Position numbers and translations under genes: made by a program | In this document: positions 22,501-36,482 of the stretch, one piece after another | How positions within the stretch are numbered: the first letter of the stretch is position 1 | Layout: each line of letters opens with the position of its first letter | Assembly (NCBI GenBank): GCA_902806595.1 | Contig: CADCXC010000005.1 | Coordinates: 992,001-1,056,000, forward strand | From: Pyrenopolyporus hunteri | Taxonomy: Eukaryota > Ascomycota > Sordariomycetes > Xylariales > Hypoxylaceae | DNA length: 64,000 nucleotides | Direction: 5' to 3' | Notes under the pieces: generated by a model | Told to the model about the DNA's origin: nothing | The model's input: the letters and a program-made list of their open reading frames with translations, nothing else | Databases searched by the model: none

Positions 22501-24411
22501 ATTTATATCGATATTTATTATAATATTAATTTTTTTTACGAAAATATTTAAGTAATTTTTATTAATAGTTATATTCGATAATTATTTATTTATATATTTA
22601 AGTTACGAAAAAAACGATATCGATAAAATTTTACGGATAAAAAAAATAACCGTTTTTTATTATAAAAATAATCGAATATATTTTAAAAAGTTTAAATTAA
22701 TTTTAATATTTATTTTAAAAAAAGTAAATAAAAAATATTTCGTTTTATATCGAAATAAATTTTTTCGTTAAATTTATTTTAATAAAAAATATTCGAATTT
22801 TAAATTCGATATTATTTTTTACGTTAATTAATATTATATTAACGATTATATTTTTTATTATAAATTATTTAAGGTAGGAACGTTCGATTTTATTAAAATA
22901 GATATACGAATAAATATTAATTAAGTTATTATCGTAAAAATTATTTCGATTAAATATTATCGTTTTAAAATAACGTCGGTAATAATACGTAATAAAATCG
23001 ATATTATTCGATAATTTATATATTTTAACCTTATAATAATCGAAAAAATATAACCGGAAAATTTCGAGTTAATAAATTTCGTAAACGTTTATATAATTAT
23101 ATTATTAATTTCGTATTTTTTCGAAAATTTTTTTTTTCGTTAATACGTATAATTTTCGATTTTAAATCCTTTATTTCGAAAATAAACGTGTTTATATATT
23201 TTTTACGACGCGTTATAAAAGTTAGATTATATATATTTTTAAAATATTATATATCGAAATATTTCGTTAAATAATTTTTTTATAATGTATAATTTTATAT
23301 TACGTCGATTTAAAAAAATAGTTAACGATTTCGGATTTATTATTACGAATTTTATAAATAATTCGAAATAATTTAACTTTAAATATATTATCGTTTTCGA
23401 ATATTAAATAAGTAAAAATATATATAATTAATTTTTCGATATATATATTTTAAATTATTATTATTTAATTATATTAATAAAATTATTAAATTTAAAACCC
23501 ATTAATAAAACGCGTTATAATATATTAATAAAGTTATTAAATAATTAATTACGTAATATTATAAAATCGATTAAATATATTTATATTAAAAATATAATAT
23601 TTTTTTTTTTATAAAAAATTTATTTTAACGATAATTTTAAAATATTCGATTTAATCGCTTTTAAATATAATATCTTTTTTCGAAAATTAATAAAAAAAAA
23701 AAATAATATAATTCGAAAACCCGCGATTTTATATAAACGTAATTAACGATAAAATTATTTTCCCGCGTTTTAACATTAATATAATAAAATTAAATTAACG
23801 CGTAATATTATAATAAAAATAAAATTTTTTTTATTTAAATATATATAAAATCGATTAAATTTTTTTTAATAGAAAATTAAATAAATTAAAAAAACGATAA
23901 GTTAAATTTTATTATTTTTTTTTATTTATTTATATATTTATTTATAAAGTTTATATTTTATAATATTTTATATTATAAAATATATATAATATATATATAA
24001 AAAGTAAAAAAATATTAATTATAAGTGATTTTTATATAATTATTATTTGTAATATTATTTTGTAATATTTTTAATATAAATATATTATTTTATTTAAGTT
24101 TATAAGTTAAAAATTTAAATATTAAAAATAAAAAATAATATATTAAATTATAATTTTAAAAATTTTATAAATATTAAAATAAAATAACGAAATTATTTCG
24201 TATTATATTATCGATTACTTTTATAATATTATCGTTAAATGGTCGTATAATATAATAATATTTAAAAATAAATTTTAATAATTTATTTTTTAATATTTAT
24301 ATATTTATTTATTAAAAGTAAATAAAAGTAATTATTTTTACGAAAATAATAATTAAAAATCCCACGTATTTATTATAAATTATATATAGTAACGATTTAA
24401 TTATTTAATTT

Positions 24412-25103
24412 TTATTAATGTATTAAATTTACGATACGTTATTTATTAAATTTATAATATTTTATTAATTAAATTATAATTTTTATTTATTTATTAAAAT
24501 TATAAAAATTCGTTTATTAAATTATAATATTTTATTTATTAAATTTTAATGTATTATTTATTAAATTTATAATATTTTATTAATTAAATTATAATTTTTA
24601 TTTATTAAAATTATAAGAATTTATTTATTAAATTATAATATTTTATTTATTAAATTTTAATATATTATTTATTAAATTTATAGAAAGTTATTTATTAAAT
24701 TTATATGTAATATTTACGATATTTATTAAATTTATAAAAAATTATTTATTAAATCGATAAAATATTATTTATTAAATTTATAGTATGGTATTTATTAAAT
24801 TTATAAAAAGTTATTTATTAAATTTATAATGTGTTATTTTTTTAATTTATAAAGCGTTATTTATTAAATTTATAAAAAGTTATTTATTAAATTTATAATG
24901 TATTATTTATTAATTTTACGATATATTATTTATTAAATTTATAATGTATTATTCGTTAAATTTATAATGTATTATTTATTAATTTTACGATACGTTATTT
25001 ATTAACTTTATAATACGTTATTTATTAATTTTACGATGCGTTATTTATTAATTTTACGATACGTTATTCACTAATTTTATAATATGTTATTTATCGAATT
25101 TTA
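24412..25103 (+). repeat. AT-rich minisatellite, unit about 23 bp, roughly 30 copies
   Basis: Tandem units of the forms TTATTTATTAAATTTATAATGTA and TTATTTATTAATTTTACGATACG (positions and spacing visible throughout; unit mostly 22-24 bp) run for about 690 bp. Units vary by RIP-type transitions and small indels. This is the longest clear tandem array in the AT block. Confidence 0.8.
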
Positions 25104-26213
25104 ATTTTTTTTTAATAATGTTTAAAGTCGTTATTAAAGGAAATTTATAAAATTCGACGTATAAAATCGTTATAATATTATACGATAATTTAATTTTATT
25201 AAAAAATTAATAACGAAATTCGAGATACGATTTCGTTTCGATTTTTCGAATCGCGTTTTAATTTTTTTTTTTTTTTTATATTATTAACGTAGCGATATTT
25301 TAGTTTTTAAAATTCGACTCGTATTAAATTTATAATTTAGATTAGTTTAAAAATAATTATATATAAAGTCGATATGGTAATAATTATAAATAAAAAATCG
25401 ATATAATAATAATCGTCGATAAAAAATCGAAAAATAAATTTTAAATTTTATAAATAATTTTTTTAAATATTATTATAATTTTTTATTATATAAAATGTTT
25501 AATATATACGATATTTTTATTTTCGATTTTTATATTTTTATATATAATTTTATATGAATTAATATTTATATGTTATTTATTATAAATTAGAAATTAATTT
25601 ATATTATTTATTACGTATAAAATTAATATTTTCGAAATTTATAATTATATTTAATCGTAATTAAATTTTTATTATAAATTATTATTTTAAAGTTAAAATA
25701 AAAATAAATATTATTAATTAATTATATCGAAGGAAAATTTAATCGAATATTAATTTTTTAATAATATAATTACGAAATATTTACGTTATTTATAATAAAA
25801 TATATTAAAGTTTATTTTTTAAAATTTTTTTTAAAATATTTTATTTTTTTAATTATATTTTATTTTTAATTATTTAAGTATTGTTTTTTTTTATTATTTA
25901 TTTTTATTTTATTTTTAATTTTTAATTTTTATTTTAATTAATATAAATTTCGTCGCGTAATTAAGTTTTTAATTTAATTTTATTATTATAATTAAATATA
26001 TAATTAAAATTATTTACGAATTATTTAAAATAGTAAACGTTTTAATTTTTAATTTAAGGTAAAAAATATTTAACGTTTTATAATAGATTTAAAATAAAAT
26101 AATTTTTTTATTTTAAAATTTACGTTAACGCGTTCGAAGTTAATATTATTAATATTAATATACGGTTAAATAATATTAAAATTCATTTTATTAATTTAAA
26201 AAATCGTATGAAT

Positions 26214-26340
26214 AAATTTAAGATTCGATTCGATAATTTTAAAATTTGATTTAATAAATTTAAAGTTCGATTCGATACGTTTAAAATTCGATTTAATATA
26301 TTTAAAATTCGATTTAATAAATTCGAAATTCGAATCGACG
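26214..26340 (+). repeat. 21-bp tandem repeat, about six copies
   Basis: Units resemble AAATTTAAAGTTCGATTCGA plus one base and repeat every 21 bp. Because 21 is a multiple of three, the array could descend from a coding repeat of seven residues. It lies just before the T-rich array. Confidence 0.65.
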
Positions 26341-26379
26341 TTCGATTCGATTTTTTGAAAATTCGTTTAAAAATTTCGT

Positions 26380-26600
26380 AAATTACTTTTTTTTACTTTT
26401 TCTTATTTTTCCCTATTTTTCCTTATTTTTTCTTATTTTTTCCTATTTTTCTTTATTTTTTTTTATTTTTTTTATTTTTTTTTTATTTTTTTTATTTTTT
26501 CCTATTTTTTCCTATTTTTTTTTATTTTTTTTTACTTTTTTTTACTTTTTTCTATTTTTATTACTTTTTTTTACCTCTTTTTATTTTTCCTTATTTTTCT

Positions 26601-26681
<81 letters not shown>

Positions 26682-26700
26682 TTCTTTTTTTTTTTTTCGT
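26380..26700. repeat. T-rich decamer array with a 77-nt T run
   Basis: About 320 bp of TATTTTTTCC-like decamers (C and T varying) lead into an uninterrupted run of T at 26,603-26,679. On the minus strand it reads as A-rich. This run may have an uncertain assembled length. It could be the tail of a retroposed sequence or a plain slippage product. Confidence 0.8.
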
Positions 26701-28995
26701 TTTTATATTATATTAAATTTTTTAAAAACTTTAATATTAATTTAATTTAATGGTAACGATATTAATTTTTTAGTAAAATTTTTTAATAATTATATAATTA
26801 TTAAGGATAATAAATTTAAATTATTTCGATTTATTCGAATTAATTAAATTATCGTTAATTTTAAAAATAAATTTTTAAACGATATTAAAAAAATGATTAA
26901 TAAAAGAGTCATTAATTAAAATTAAATATATAATATATTTACTTTTTTTTAAATTTTGATTATAACGATGTATTAAAAACTTTAAATTTAAATATTTTTA
27001 AAATTATAACGATACGGTAAAAACGGGTTTTACGTATAATAAAAATAGTTAATATACGTTTATAAAAGTAATAATCGCTTATAAAAAATACGATTATATA
27101 TATAAATAAAGGGTATAATATTTATAAAATTAATAAAAATAAATATAAATAAAATAAAGTTATAATAAAGTTTATTTAAATTATTTTTAAAAAATAAATT
27201 ATATTTAATCGATAAATTAATGTATTAAATTAATATTATTAACTTAGATTTAAATTAAACTTTTATTTTAATATTTAAATTTTAAATATTTATAAATATT
27301 ATAAATCGTAAAATTTAATATAGATACGAATGTAGCGTTATATTATTATATATTTATTTAACTTTATTAAATTATCGATTATAATATATAGAACGACTTC
27401 GTTATTTATTTTTTTTATATAAAATCGTAATTAAAAAAAATTATATTTTAATTTTTTTTTTTTTTAAATAATATCGATATAATTTATTTTTAATTTTTAA
27501 ATTTTTATTTATATTAAATAAAATAACGAAATTATTTTTAAATTTATTATTAATTAATTAATTTTATAAAATAAATGTATAATATTATAATATTTATTTT
27601 ATTAATAAATATATATAATTTATAGTTTTATAATTTAATTTTTTATTATATAAAATAATAAAGTTAATTAATAAAATTATATTTATTATTATTATCGTTA
27701 CGATAAATATTAAAGTATAGTGTTAATATTAATATATATTAAATAATTTTAAAATTTTATATAAATTTAAATATATATATATTAATTATTAAAAGAAATT
27801 TTAATATATTCGAAATTAATTATTTTATATATTATCGTTAAGTTTTTAATTTTATCGTATAATAATAATAATTATAATTTATTATTATTTTATATAATTA
27901 AATTACGATTAAAATCGTAATTTCGTTTATTTTTTAAATGTTAATTTTTTATAATATTTAATTTTATACGATTTTAATCGTTAATAAATATTATATTTAT
28001 AGGTTTTAAAACGATTTTTATTAAATAAATTAATCGGTTTAATTAACGCATTATTAATTTTTTATTTTTTAATAATTATATTATATTATAAAAAATAATC
28101 GATTATAAACGATTTATAAAAAAATTTTATAATAATTTCGTAATAATTGTTATTAACGATATTAAAATAATTATTATCGACAATTTTAAAATAACCGTTA
28201 ATAATTAATTTAAAATTATCGATAATAGGTTTAAAATAGTTATTATTAATCGATTTAAAGGTAATTTCGATATATAAAAAGGTTATTTTCGATTATTTTA
28301 AATCGATTTAATATTTTTATATATTTAATATTTTAATATTTCGTATAAACGTATTATATTATTTATTAAATAAGGTAATTTTTATAATCGATATAATTAA
28401 GTTTTATTTTTTAATCGATGTTAATTTAATATAATTTTAATTATTATAAAAAGTAATTAATTTTTTAATATTAATTATTATTAATTAAATGTCGTTAAAT
28501 TATAATAAATTATTTATAATAACTTTAAATTAATTTTTTATTCGTATTATTAATTTCTTTTAATTATATTTTTTTTTATTGATTTAAATTTTCGTTCGTT
28601 TATTTTTTAACGAAATAATTATTTAATAAAAAAAATAATTCGTTAAAAATAAAATTTTTTTTTTTATAAAATTAATAAAATTAAATATTCGATAAGTTAT
28701 TATAAAAGTAATAAATGAAATATTTTTCGATATTAACGTTAATAATAATTTTAATATTAAAGGAAAAAAAAAATAAAATAATATAATTATATTTATTATT
28801 ATATTTTATTATCGAAGCGAAATTATATTATAAAATATTTTTTTATTTTATAATAAAAGGGTAAAATTATTCGATAAAAGTTAATTTTTAATTTTTATAA
28901 AAAAAATTAATAACGTTTTTAATAAATTAACGATATAATATTTAAATCGAAGTAATTTTTTCGGTCGTTTTAATTATTTTACCGTAATTTACGTT

Positions 28996-29300
28996 AATTA
29001 TAATAAAAAAGTATAGTTATAAAATATATAGGTAGGAAATTTTTTTTTAAACGAGTCGTTATTTTAATTATTACTTCGAAAAATAAAATTATTAAATATA
29101 TAAATAAAAGATTTTTTTTAAATAAATTAACGTTTTAATTATTATTTTATAAAATAAAATTATATAACGTATAAAAAAACGGTTTTTTTCGAAATAAATT
29201 ATCGTTTTAATTATTACTTCGAAAAATAAAGTTATAAAACGTATAAATAAAAAATTTTTTTCGAAACAAATTATCGTTTTAATTTTTATTATAAAAAACC
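28996..29300 (+). repeat. 72-bp tandem repeat, about four copies
   Basis: Clear units begin at 29,066 (71 bp), 29,137 (72 bp), 29,209 (72 bp) and 29,281 (partial), with an older unit before 29,066. Each starts AATTATTA(C/T)TTCGAAAA-like and ends AAATTA(T/A)CGTTTT. The period of 72 suggests a former 24-residue coding repeat, now destroyed by RIP. Confidence 0.72.
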
Positions 29301-32300
29301 ATTTTTTTTATTAATCGAAAAAAATTAAAAAATTCCTTATATAAATTTATTAAAAGTTTTTATAAAAAGGGGTTAATTCGTTTACGATATATAAATATAA
29401 AAGTTTAATATACATTAAAACATTAATGGTTTTTTTTTATTTACTTTTAAAATATATCGCTTTTCGTAAATATATATTTTATAGTTAATTATTTATAATC
29501 TTTTAATTAAAATACTCGAAAAAGTTAAATATATTTTATTAACGTTAATTTAAAAATACGATTATAAAATAATATAAAAATTATATTTCGATAAATAATA
29601 CGTTAATTATTTTAAAATCGATTATAAAATTATTATAATTATATTTTTAATATAAAATTTAGTTTTATATCGAATATTCGAATTTAAATATATTTTAAAT
29701 TAAAAATATTAAATTATATTTAAATTTAAAGTTATAAAAAATAAAATTAAATTTTAATCGTAAATATTTATAATGTTTTTTTTTAAATTTAATTTAAGTA
29801 TTTTTTTTTTAAATTTTTATTATTAATGTAATATTAATAGGAAATTTATTCGATGTTTAATTATATAATATTAAGGTTTAGTTTATATTTTAAAAAATTT
29901 ATATAATTTTTTTCGATATTTAATTATTTAATACTTTTATATTTTACTTTTACGTTTATATATTCGTTATTAATATTATTTAAAATATCGTTTTATATTA
30001 TATTCGTTTTTTTTTTTTTTTTTTTTCGTTAATTTAAGTGAAATAAGATTAAAAAAAAACGACTTCGATTTATAATCGATACGTTTATTATTAATGAAAT
30101 AAATAAAAAAAATAGGTATAAATAAATTTTATAATACGACGAAATTATAATAAATAACGGATAAGTTAGCGGGGATTATATTTAATAAATTTATATTTTT
30201 CGTAAATTATTTTATACGTATACGTTTTTTTTTTTACGTCGATATACGATATTAATAACGGCGAAATAATAAAATAAATGGTAATAAAAGTAACGATTAT
30301 ATTAATTATTATTAAATAAAAAGTAAAGATTTTTATACGAAATAACGGTTATTTAAATATATATCTTCGATAAAATATAAGTGAAATTTTTTAAATATTA
30401 TAAATAAATTATTATAAAAATAATAAATAAATATTATTATTATATTTATTAAATTAATTAAAAAAGAAGTAAATTAAAAAATAAAATAAATGTAAATTAA
30501 GTTATATTTAAAAAAAAAAAGGTAAAAATATATTTAAATATATTAAAAGTAAATTAATATTTACCTCGTAAAAATGTTAATTATTAAAGTTTTTATTTTT
30601 TAAATATTTATGTTAATATAATACGTTTATTATAAAATAAAATCGATAAAAATTTTCATATTATTTAAAACGGTTTAATTTAAGTAAATTAATTTTATTA
30701 TATATTATTTATATATATATAAATTTTAATTTTCGATATTTTTTTAAAGTTTAACGTTAAAAATTTTTTATTATTTAAAATAATTTATAAAACGTTTAAA
30801 TATAATATTCGAAAATATAAATCGTTTATTATAATTAATTAAAACTTTAAAAAAAATTACGATAAATTTATTATATATATTTTTATCGATTAATATTTTA
30901 TAATTATTTAATATATTTTTATTTAATAAAATTTTATTATAAATTTATAATAATTCGTTTATTTCGAAAAAGTCGTATTATTATATAATATAACGTATTA
31001 AGATTAAAATTAATTAATTATTAATAAATTAATATAAATTATTATTAATAGGTAAATTTAATTAAATATCGATTCGATTAATATAATTTATTTAATTATA
31101 ATCGATATATAAAATTAAAAATTATTTTACGAAACGTAAATTTAATATAATATTATTAATTTATTATAATATATTTATTCGTATATATTTAAAAAATATA
31201 AAAGTGATTTTTTATTATAAAATTAATATTTTACTTTTTTATTATATAAAAAAATTTTACTTCGTTTATCGCTATTAGGGATTTTTTTTTAACGTTTCGT
31301 TTAACGTTTTAATTAACATTTCCCTCGATAATTATTTAATGGTATTTTTTTAAATTATAAACGTCTATTCGTTTATTTATAATAATATAAATTTTCGATT
31401 ATAATCGAAAAAATAATTAAAGGTTATAATTTTTAATAAATATTCGAAATAATTTATTAAAATGTTTTATTTTTAATCGATAATTTTTATTAATTAAAAT
31501 ATTATAAAACGAGTTTTTTTATTAATAAATAATTAATAAAAATATTTTACGTATATTTTATTATTTTTTAAATATATAATAAATATATTATATATAATTA
31601 TAAAAAAATTATATATAAAAACGATAAAATAATAAAAGATAATAATTACTTTTTTTAAATTTCGAAAAGAAAACAAAATCGATTAACTCGATCGAATTAT
31701 TCGATTTATAAATTAATACTTTAAAAAAAATAAGTTAAAATATTAATATTAAATAAAAATTTCGTAAAAAATTATTTAACGTAATTTAAAAATTAATCGA
31801 AACGATTTAAATAAATTTCGAAGTTATTTTTATTAACTTATTATAATAAATATTTCGTATATTTTATAAATGCATTTATTTTTTTTTATAATTAATAGAT
31901 TTTATTAATAAAATATTAAAGTTATAATATTAAAATTATTAAATTACGAATTAATTTAATTATAGTTAATTACGTACGTTTAATCGTTTTATTTTTTTTA
32001 AATTTATTTAAAATTACTTTTTTTTTAAAATTTGTATCGACGATATTAAATGTAGAAAATTTCGATGGAAAAAAATGGTAAAAAATAAATAATAACGTAA
32101 TTAAACGATTATTATTTATAACTATAAATAAATAAATGTAATTTAAAAGTTAAAAATAATTAAGTTTTAAAAAAATTAAAATAATAAATAAATTAAATAT
32201 ATATTTTATATATATAAAAAAAAAATTATAAAAAATTAATTTTTAATTTATAAATTAATTAAAAATAATTTTAATAAATTTAATTATTATATTATAAAAT

Positions 32301-34384
32301 TTAATAAATTTAAAATTTCGTAAAAAATTAATTAATTAATGATATTTAAAAGATAAAATTTTTTAATACGATATTATTTAACGATTACGAAATAAATATA
32401 ACGTCGAAATAAATTTATAATTTTTATAACGTTATTTAAAAATATAAGGTTTTTATAAAAATAAATATAATATCGATATTATTTAAAATGAAATTTATTA
32501 ATTTTTTTAAATTAAATTACTTTATAATTTAATTATTAAATATTTAAAAATAAAATAATTTAAAGTTAAATTAATTTATCGAATTTTAAAATATAAGTTA
32601 AAAAAATAAAAAATAACTCGATATAAATTAATTTTTTATACCTTTAAATTTATAAATTTTATACGATATTTATTTTATTTTACGAAATTTTAAAATATCG
32701 AAATTTTAAATTAATTATAATATTTATAGGAGATAAAATTAACGTAAGTTTTTTTTATCCGAATTCGAATAAAAAATAATATAAAAAAACGAATAAATAA
32801 TTTAAATAAACGATACGATATAACAATTTAATTAAAAGAATTTTTTAATAAATATACGTAAATTTTAAATACTTTTAAATATATAAAACGAAACCCGTTA
32901 TAAAAATGCGTTAAAAAAATCTTATAAATTTTTATATTATAAAAAATAATATAAAATATATATTATTTATATTATCTTTAAATTATACGATAACGCGTCG
33001 AATTTAAATTATAAAATGTAATAAAAAAAAACGTAATTTAAAGTTTCGAAATTTAATTATATATAATATATAAACGATTATTATAAATTACGTTTTATTA
33101 AATTCGAAATTTACGTAATTATCGATATATACTTTCGAAAAATTTTATAATATAACGTTAATAAATTAAATTACCTTTTTATAAATATATTATATTAATT
33201 TTTTTAAACGATTATTAAATTAAAATTTCGATTATAATTTATTAAAATAAATTATAAAATAAAAATACTTTTTTTAATTTAAATATAATATTAATTTACG
33301 ATATATATAAAATTATCGATTATTATCGTAAATTTTAACGATATAAAAATTCAACGAATATAAAAAAATTATTTTTTAAATTTATATAAATATAATATTA
33401 ATAAAATTAATAATAAAATCGAATAATAATAATTGTAATTATTTTTAATTATTATTATACGTTAAATTATAAATATTTATTATCGAAAAATTATTAAATA
33501 TTAATTAATAATATTAAAACTTTTTTTTAAAAGTTAAAAAATTTAAACGATTTTAATAAAAATAAAATTTTCGATTAAATAATAATATATTTTTTCTATA
33601 AAAATATAATATAATAAAAAATCGTCGATTTTATTATAAAATAAAACTAACATCGAATTAAATTTTAATTATAATATAAAAATACTATAATTAATTATAT
33701 TAATTCGATATAATTAAATATATTTAATTTTTCGAATTTTATAATAAAAAATTATAAATAAAATTTAATATATAATTTCGAATTATAACGGTTAATTTAT
33801 ACGTTAAAAAAACCGTTAATTTATTACGATTTCGATAATTTTTTTACACTAAAAACATAAACTATTTATAATAAATAATTAATAAAATACCCGTTAAGAA
33901 TACGGGATTTTACGCAATTATACGAAAAAAAATACATTTCGTTTAAAAATTATTTAAAAGATTATTAAAATATAAATAAAAAATCGAAATTAACATTTAA
34001 TAAAATACTTCGTAATAATATAAAATAATATTATAATTATATATAAAAAATTAAAGAAAAAATAAAAATTATTAAATAAAACATCACGTTTTAAAAAAAC
34101 TTATATACGAATTAATTCGATATAAATATCTATATTATTTAATGTTTTTTTATTTTTTTAATTAAATATTTATTATTAAATTTAAATTTAAATAATACTT
34201 TTTTATATTTATTATAAATATTTTTTCGTTATTTATAATATTTAAAATTTAATAATTTTAAATATAAATTATATAATTTTTATAATAAAATAATTTATAA
34301 TTATTAACCTAAAAAATCATTTTTTTATTAAAAAAATATTAAAATATAATAATTAAAAATATTATATTTAAAATAATATATATA

Positions 34385-34570
34385 ATTTATAACTATATAA
34401 TTTTATATTAAAAAATTTATTATAACGATAATAATAATAAATATATTTTTATTAAATGTTTTATTATTTTATATAATAAAAATTTAAAATATATACTTTA
34501 AAAATGTATATAAATAACAATTAATATAAAGTTAATTATTTTATAATTTTTATAAATAAAATAAATTAAT
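34385..34570 (-). repeat. Dispersed repeat A, inverted copy
   Basis: The reverse complement follows copy 1 (15,600-15,790) block by block, including ATTATTATTATCGTTATAA and AATATAAAATTATA. A second inverted copy begins about 540 bp downstream. Confidence 0.6.
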
Positions 34571-34761
34571 TAATATATCTTTTATAATTTTTTTATCGTA
34601 TAATCGTATAATATTTTTTTTCGATTTATTTATTAACGACTTTTTATTATTTAATATAATTATAAATTTATAATATTATATTATAATAATAAATTATTAT
34701 TATAATATTTAAATAAATATATAATTTTAATTTCGAACCGTTAAATATTATATAAAAGTAA

Positions 34762-35125
34762 ATATAATAAATAAATTTATAATTATTTTTTTATAAAATT
34801 ATTTTTTTAAAAAAATATTAAAATATAATAATCGAAAATATTATATCTAAAATAATATATATAATTATAAATTTATAATATTATATATAATAATAAATTA
34901 TTATTATTATAATAATGTAATTTCGTATTAACGTATTTATTATAACGATAATAACGGTAAATATATTTTTATTATATATTTTATCGCTTTATATAATAAA
35001 TAATTAAAATATAAATCTTAAATAAAAATATATTTACGATTAATATAAAGTTAATTTAATTGTATTTTTTATATTTATAAAATTTAATTAATTTATTTTT
35101 TTATTATTTTTTATTATATAATTAT
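34762..35125 (-). repeat. Left arm of a long inverted repeat (contains repeat A)
   Basis: The 34,762-34,905 part is nearly identical to the reverse complement of 35,925-36,073, sharing for example AAATATTAAAATATAATAAT and AATAATATATATAATTATAA. The repeat A copy at 34,925-35,125 pairs with the one at 35,700-35,890. Together they form arms of about 370 bp around a spacer of about 575 bp. Confidence 0.7.
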
Positions 35126-35230
35126 ATAATATTTATTTAATTATTAATTAATGATTTTTTATTAATTTAAGAATTATAATAATAAATTTAAAAGTTAATT
35201 TAAATGTTATATCATTCTTTTAATTAAAAA

Positions 35231-35432
35231 ATTTTAATACGATGCGTAATATTAAAAATTAAAAATTAAATTTTATTAATATTATAAAAAAAAAAAAAAA
35301 TTAAATCGCGATTCGAAAAATCGCGATTCGAAAAATCGCGATTTTATATTTAAACTCCGGCGATATATTTAATCGAAATTTCGATATCGATTATTTAATA
35401 AAATTAAACTTACCGCATTAAATCGTAATAAA
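35231..35432 (+). repeat. Dispersed repeat B, forward copy with triple TCGCGA
   Basis: The standard repeat B order is present. Just after the A tract the palindrome TCGCGA occurs three times at exact 15-bp spacing (35,306, 35,321 and 35,336), a local tandem expansion absent from the other copies. It lies inside the spacer of the long inverted repeat. Confidence 0.68.
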
Positions 35433-35699
35433 CTTTTAATATAAATTTTATAAATATCGATTATTTTATATATTAAACGTTAATATATAAATTATTAAAA
35501 AATATAATAAATAAACATTAATTATATATATTAAATAATTTATTTTATTAAATATATAAAAAAAATATATTAAATTTAATAATTAAAAAATTACTTTTAA
35601 ATATAATTTATAATAATTTATTAAATAAATAAAAAATTATCGATATATAATCGTAAAAATATTATATAATCGTACGATAAAAAAATTACGAAAAAATAT

Positions 35700-36073
35700 A
35701 TTAATTAATTTATATTTATATAAAAATTTTAAAATAATTAATTTTATATTAATCGATATTTATATATATTTTAAAAGTATATATTTTAAGTTTTTATTAC
35801 GTAAAATAACGAAGTATTTAATAAAAGTATATTTATTATTATTATTATTACGATAAATTTTTAATATAAAATTATATAATTATATAATTTTAATAATAAT
35901 ATATATATAATTAAGATTTTTTATTATAATAATAAATTATTATTATATATATAATATTATAAATTTATAATTATATATATTATTTTAAATATAATATTTT
36001 CGATTATTATATTTTAATATTTTTTTAAAAAAATAATTACGTAAAAAAATAATTATAAATTTATTTATTATAT
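35700..36073 (+). repeat. Right arm of the long inverted repeat (contains repeat A)
   Basis: It is the partner of 34,762-35,125. Differences between arms are mainly transitions (for example ATATC versus ATATT), so the duplication predates or accompanied RIP. Confidence 0.7.
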
Positions 36074-36312
36074 TTTTTTTTATTATATTTAATAAATTAA
36101 ATTATTTAATAAATGTATAATTAATGTTTATTTATTATATTTTTTAATAAAATATTTTAATTATATATATTATTTATTATTATATTTATTTAAAAATAAA
36201 TTTTTAACCATTAAATTTAATATAAATTCGTAACGTTTTTTTATTTAATTATTTATTATATTTTTTAAATATATTAATTAAATAATTATTTTATATATTA
36301 TAATTAATAATA

Positions 36313-36482
36313 TTAAATTTTAATACGGTACGTAATATTAAAAATTAAGATATAATTTCGTTAATATTATAAAAAAAAAAAAAAATTAAAACATCGTTAA
36401 AAAACCCGCGATTTTATATATATATTTCGACGATAAAATCGATAACTTAATAAAATTAAATTATTACATTAAATAATAATAA
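36313..36482 (+). repeat. Dispersed repeat B, forward copy
   Basis: The copy begins TAATACGGTACGTAATATTA, then a 15-nt A tract, AACCCGCGATTTTATATATA, and ends near ATTACATTAAATAATAATAA. It lies about 1,080 bp from the previous forward copy, so the two could be ends of one element. Confidence 0.6.

Noticed and set aside
22860..22960. A stretch of the AT block that vaguely reads like a retroelement reverse-transcriptase motif
   Set aside because: With this composition almost any Ile/Asn/Lys-rich motif can be found by chance; no frame stays open.
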